DNA of 8,072 nt from Acidobacteriota bacterium (GTDB taxonomy: Bacteria > Acidobacteriota > Terriglobia > Terriglobales > Acidobacteriaceae), in NCBI GenBank assembly GCA_021802085.1, contig JAKAAZ010000164.1, positions 1 through 8,072 of the forward strand. Direction: 5' to 3'. The translations under genes and the position numbers were made by a program. Shown here piece after piece: positions 7,178 to 8,072 of this stretch. The notes below the pieces were generated by a model. It was not told the DNA's origin and did not search any database. It saw only the letters and a program-made list of their open reading frames with translations. Numbering within the stretch: the stretch's first letter is position 1; every line of letters begins with the position of its first letter.

Positions 7178-7969
7178 ATGACGTATTGTGTGGGCATCAT
7201 GACCCATGAAGGATTGATTCTTGCATCCGACTCACGCACGAACGCCGGCTACGACCAGGTGAACACCTGTCGTAAGATGCACAGTTTCGTTCAACCGGGG
7301 CAGCGCGCGTTCATTATTTTGACCAGCGGCAGCCTGTCGCTGACGCAATCGGTGATTACGCTTCTTCGCGACGATTTTGATGCGGGTAGAGGATTGGCGC
7401 GGGTGGCAACCATGTATGCCGCGGCCCGGGTCGTGGGCGATGCGGTGCGGCGCGTCTCCGATCTGGATCGCGTCGCCCTGGAGCGCGACGAGTACAACTT
7501 CAATATTCACCTGGTACTGGGCGGCCAGGTGAAGGGAGAAAAACCGGACCTGTATCTGATCTATCCGCAGGGAAATCCTTTGAACGCGACGCAGGACTCG
7601 CCCTATCTTCAGATCGGCGAGGTCAAGTATGGCCGGCCCATTCTCGATCGCGGCATTGCGTATGGATTGACGACTCTGGAGGCCGCGGCAAAATATGCGT
7701 TGCTCTCATTCGACGCCGCTATGCGCTCGAACGTTACGGTAGGTCCGCCGGTAGAGTTGGTCTTGTATCGCAACGACGCCCTGGAACTGAATTGCTATCG
7801 AAGATTCAAGGCCGACGATCCCGAACTGCAGACGATTCACGCCCGCTGGGAACAATCGTTGCGGCGGGCCGTTGAGGAGTTGCCGGATATTCAGTTTGAC
7901 GGACTGGCTGGATTGGACTGCCGACCATCCTATATTCCCGGCAGTCCTCTGGAGCAGAGCAAAGTGTGA
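7178..7969 (+). CDS. proteasome-like peptidase of the Anbu type
   Basis: This 263-residue protein belongs to the proteasome beta-subunit-like N-terminal-nucleophile hydrolases (COG3484). It starts MTYCVGIMTHEG; removal of Met exposes Thr1. Mature-numbered Asp17 (LASDSRTNAG) and Lys32 (TCRKM) fit the catalytic Asp and Lys near positions 17 and 33 in proteasome subunits. Later family-like stretches are YAAARVVGDAVR, LGGQVKGEKPDLYLIYPQGN and LQIGEVKYGRPILDR. Length agrees with Anbu proteins, which from published structures form open helical or ring-like assemblies and, unlike 20S subunits, need no propeptide. Cytoplasmic. The physiological substrate is not established. Here it is divergent from the ATP-grasp operon rather than inside it, suggesting shared control from the common spacer. 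A generic ring-type 20S beta subunit is unlikely given the neighbourhood. Confidence 0.9.
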   Translation: MTYCVGIMTHEGLILASDSRTNAGYDQVNTCRKMHSFVQPGQRAFIILTSGSLSLTQSVITLLRDDFDAGRGLARVATMYAAARVVGDAVRRVSDLDRVALERDEYNFNIHLVLGGQVKGEKPDLYLIYPQGNPLNATQDSPYLQIGEVKYGRPILDRGIAYGLTTLEAAAKYALLSFDAAMRSNVTVGPPVELVLYRNDALELNCYRRFKADDPELQTIHARWEQSLRRAVEELPDIQFDGLAGLDCRPSYIPGSPLEQSKV

Positions 7970-8072
7970 GCGTGCCGCGCATCCTGCTTCGGATCGCGCG
8001 GCTAGGCGGGGTGTTATTGCTGACCGGTTCGAAGCGCAATCCCTCTCTGGCAGGGATAGGTTTGGTACCGGG
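7966..8072 (+). CDS. possible start of a further gene, cut by the window end
   Basis: A GTG at 7966 overlaps the Anbu stop as GTGA and opens a frame without a stop to the last base, about 35 codons. The translation begins MSVPRILLRIARLGGVLLLTG, basic then hydrophobic, as for a signal peptide or membrane anchor. GGAG lies 11 bases upstream, a loose spacing. Third codon positions are mostly G or C, as in the neighbours. The frame is short and truncated, so this may be chance; the hairpin at 7974-8002 inside it argues for a non-coding reading. Confidence 0.3.
   Translation, partial: MSVPRILLRIARLGGVLLLTGSKRNPSLAGIGLVP
7974..8002 (+). terminator. hairpin just after the Anbu gene, weak terminator candidate
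   Basis: GCCGCGCATCC (7974-7984) pairs with GGATCGCGCGGC (7991-8002) across a 6-base loop, with one bulged C at 7995. It starts five bases after the Anbu stop. The stem is GC-rich, but no T-run follows (TAGGCGGGGTGTTATT), so it is at best an imperfect terminator or an RNA-stabilising structure. It competes with the reading of a GTGA-overlapping gene here. Confidence 0.35.

Noticed and set aside
1..8072. CRISPR arrays, tRNA or rRNA genes, insertion sequences, attachment sites
   Set aside because: I saw no regularly spaced repeats, cloverleaf-like segments, transposase motifs or flanking terminal repeats by reading the window.

Overview
The window is a GC-rich bacterial segment with two unrelated transcription units facing each other, plus a divergently transcribed peptidase gene. 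I lean towards an Acidobacteriota-like genome. The 2-oxoacid dehydrogenase E1 is a fused alpha-beta chain, and the segment carries the interspersed repeat whose translation reads CHSERSE or VILSEAKDP; from memory both are common in that phylum. This is inference: there is no rRNA or other marker gene here, and the repeat also occurs in other phyla.

Layout. Bases 1-242 are the leader of the first gene, with a TATAAT box and nested inverted repeats. Bases 243-2444 (+) encode the fused E1 component of a thiamine-diphosphate 2-oxoacid dehydrogenase, closest in look to branched-chain or 2-oxoisovalerate types. No E2 or E3 gene is present. Bases 2490-2539 hold a strong hairpin with a T-run on both sides, which can terminate both the + strand E1 gene and the - strand operon converging on it. 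Bases 2568-6967 (-) are a compact four-gene operon. In transcription order it encodes a transglutaminase-fold protein lacking the expected catalytic His (TG-A), a circularly permuted ATP-grasp protein, an alpha-E protein, and a second transglutaminase-fold protein with an intact Cys-His-Asp triad (TG-B). The last gene runs into the interspersed repeat, which supplies its final codons. After a 210-base divergent spacer, bases 7178-7969 (+) encode a proteasome-like N-terminal-threonine hydrolase of the Anbu (ancestral beta subunit) type. A possible further gene starts with a GTGA overlap and runs off the window end.

The operon together with the Anbu gene is the notable system. Co-occurrence of ATP-grasp, alpha-E, transglutaminase-like and Anbu genes is already known from comparative genomics, where it was proposed to make and process a peptide or a peptide-like tag. 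The substrate and product are, as far as I know, unestablished. The working picture is that the ATP-grasp and alpha-E proteins form amide bonds, the transglutaminase-fold proteins cleave or transfer them, and Anbu degrades or matures the product. Points particular to this copy are the divergent placement of Anbu, two unequal transglutaminases at the two ends of the operon, the His-to-Ser change in TG-A, and the repeat-derived C-terminus of TG-B.
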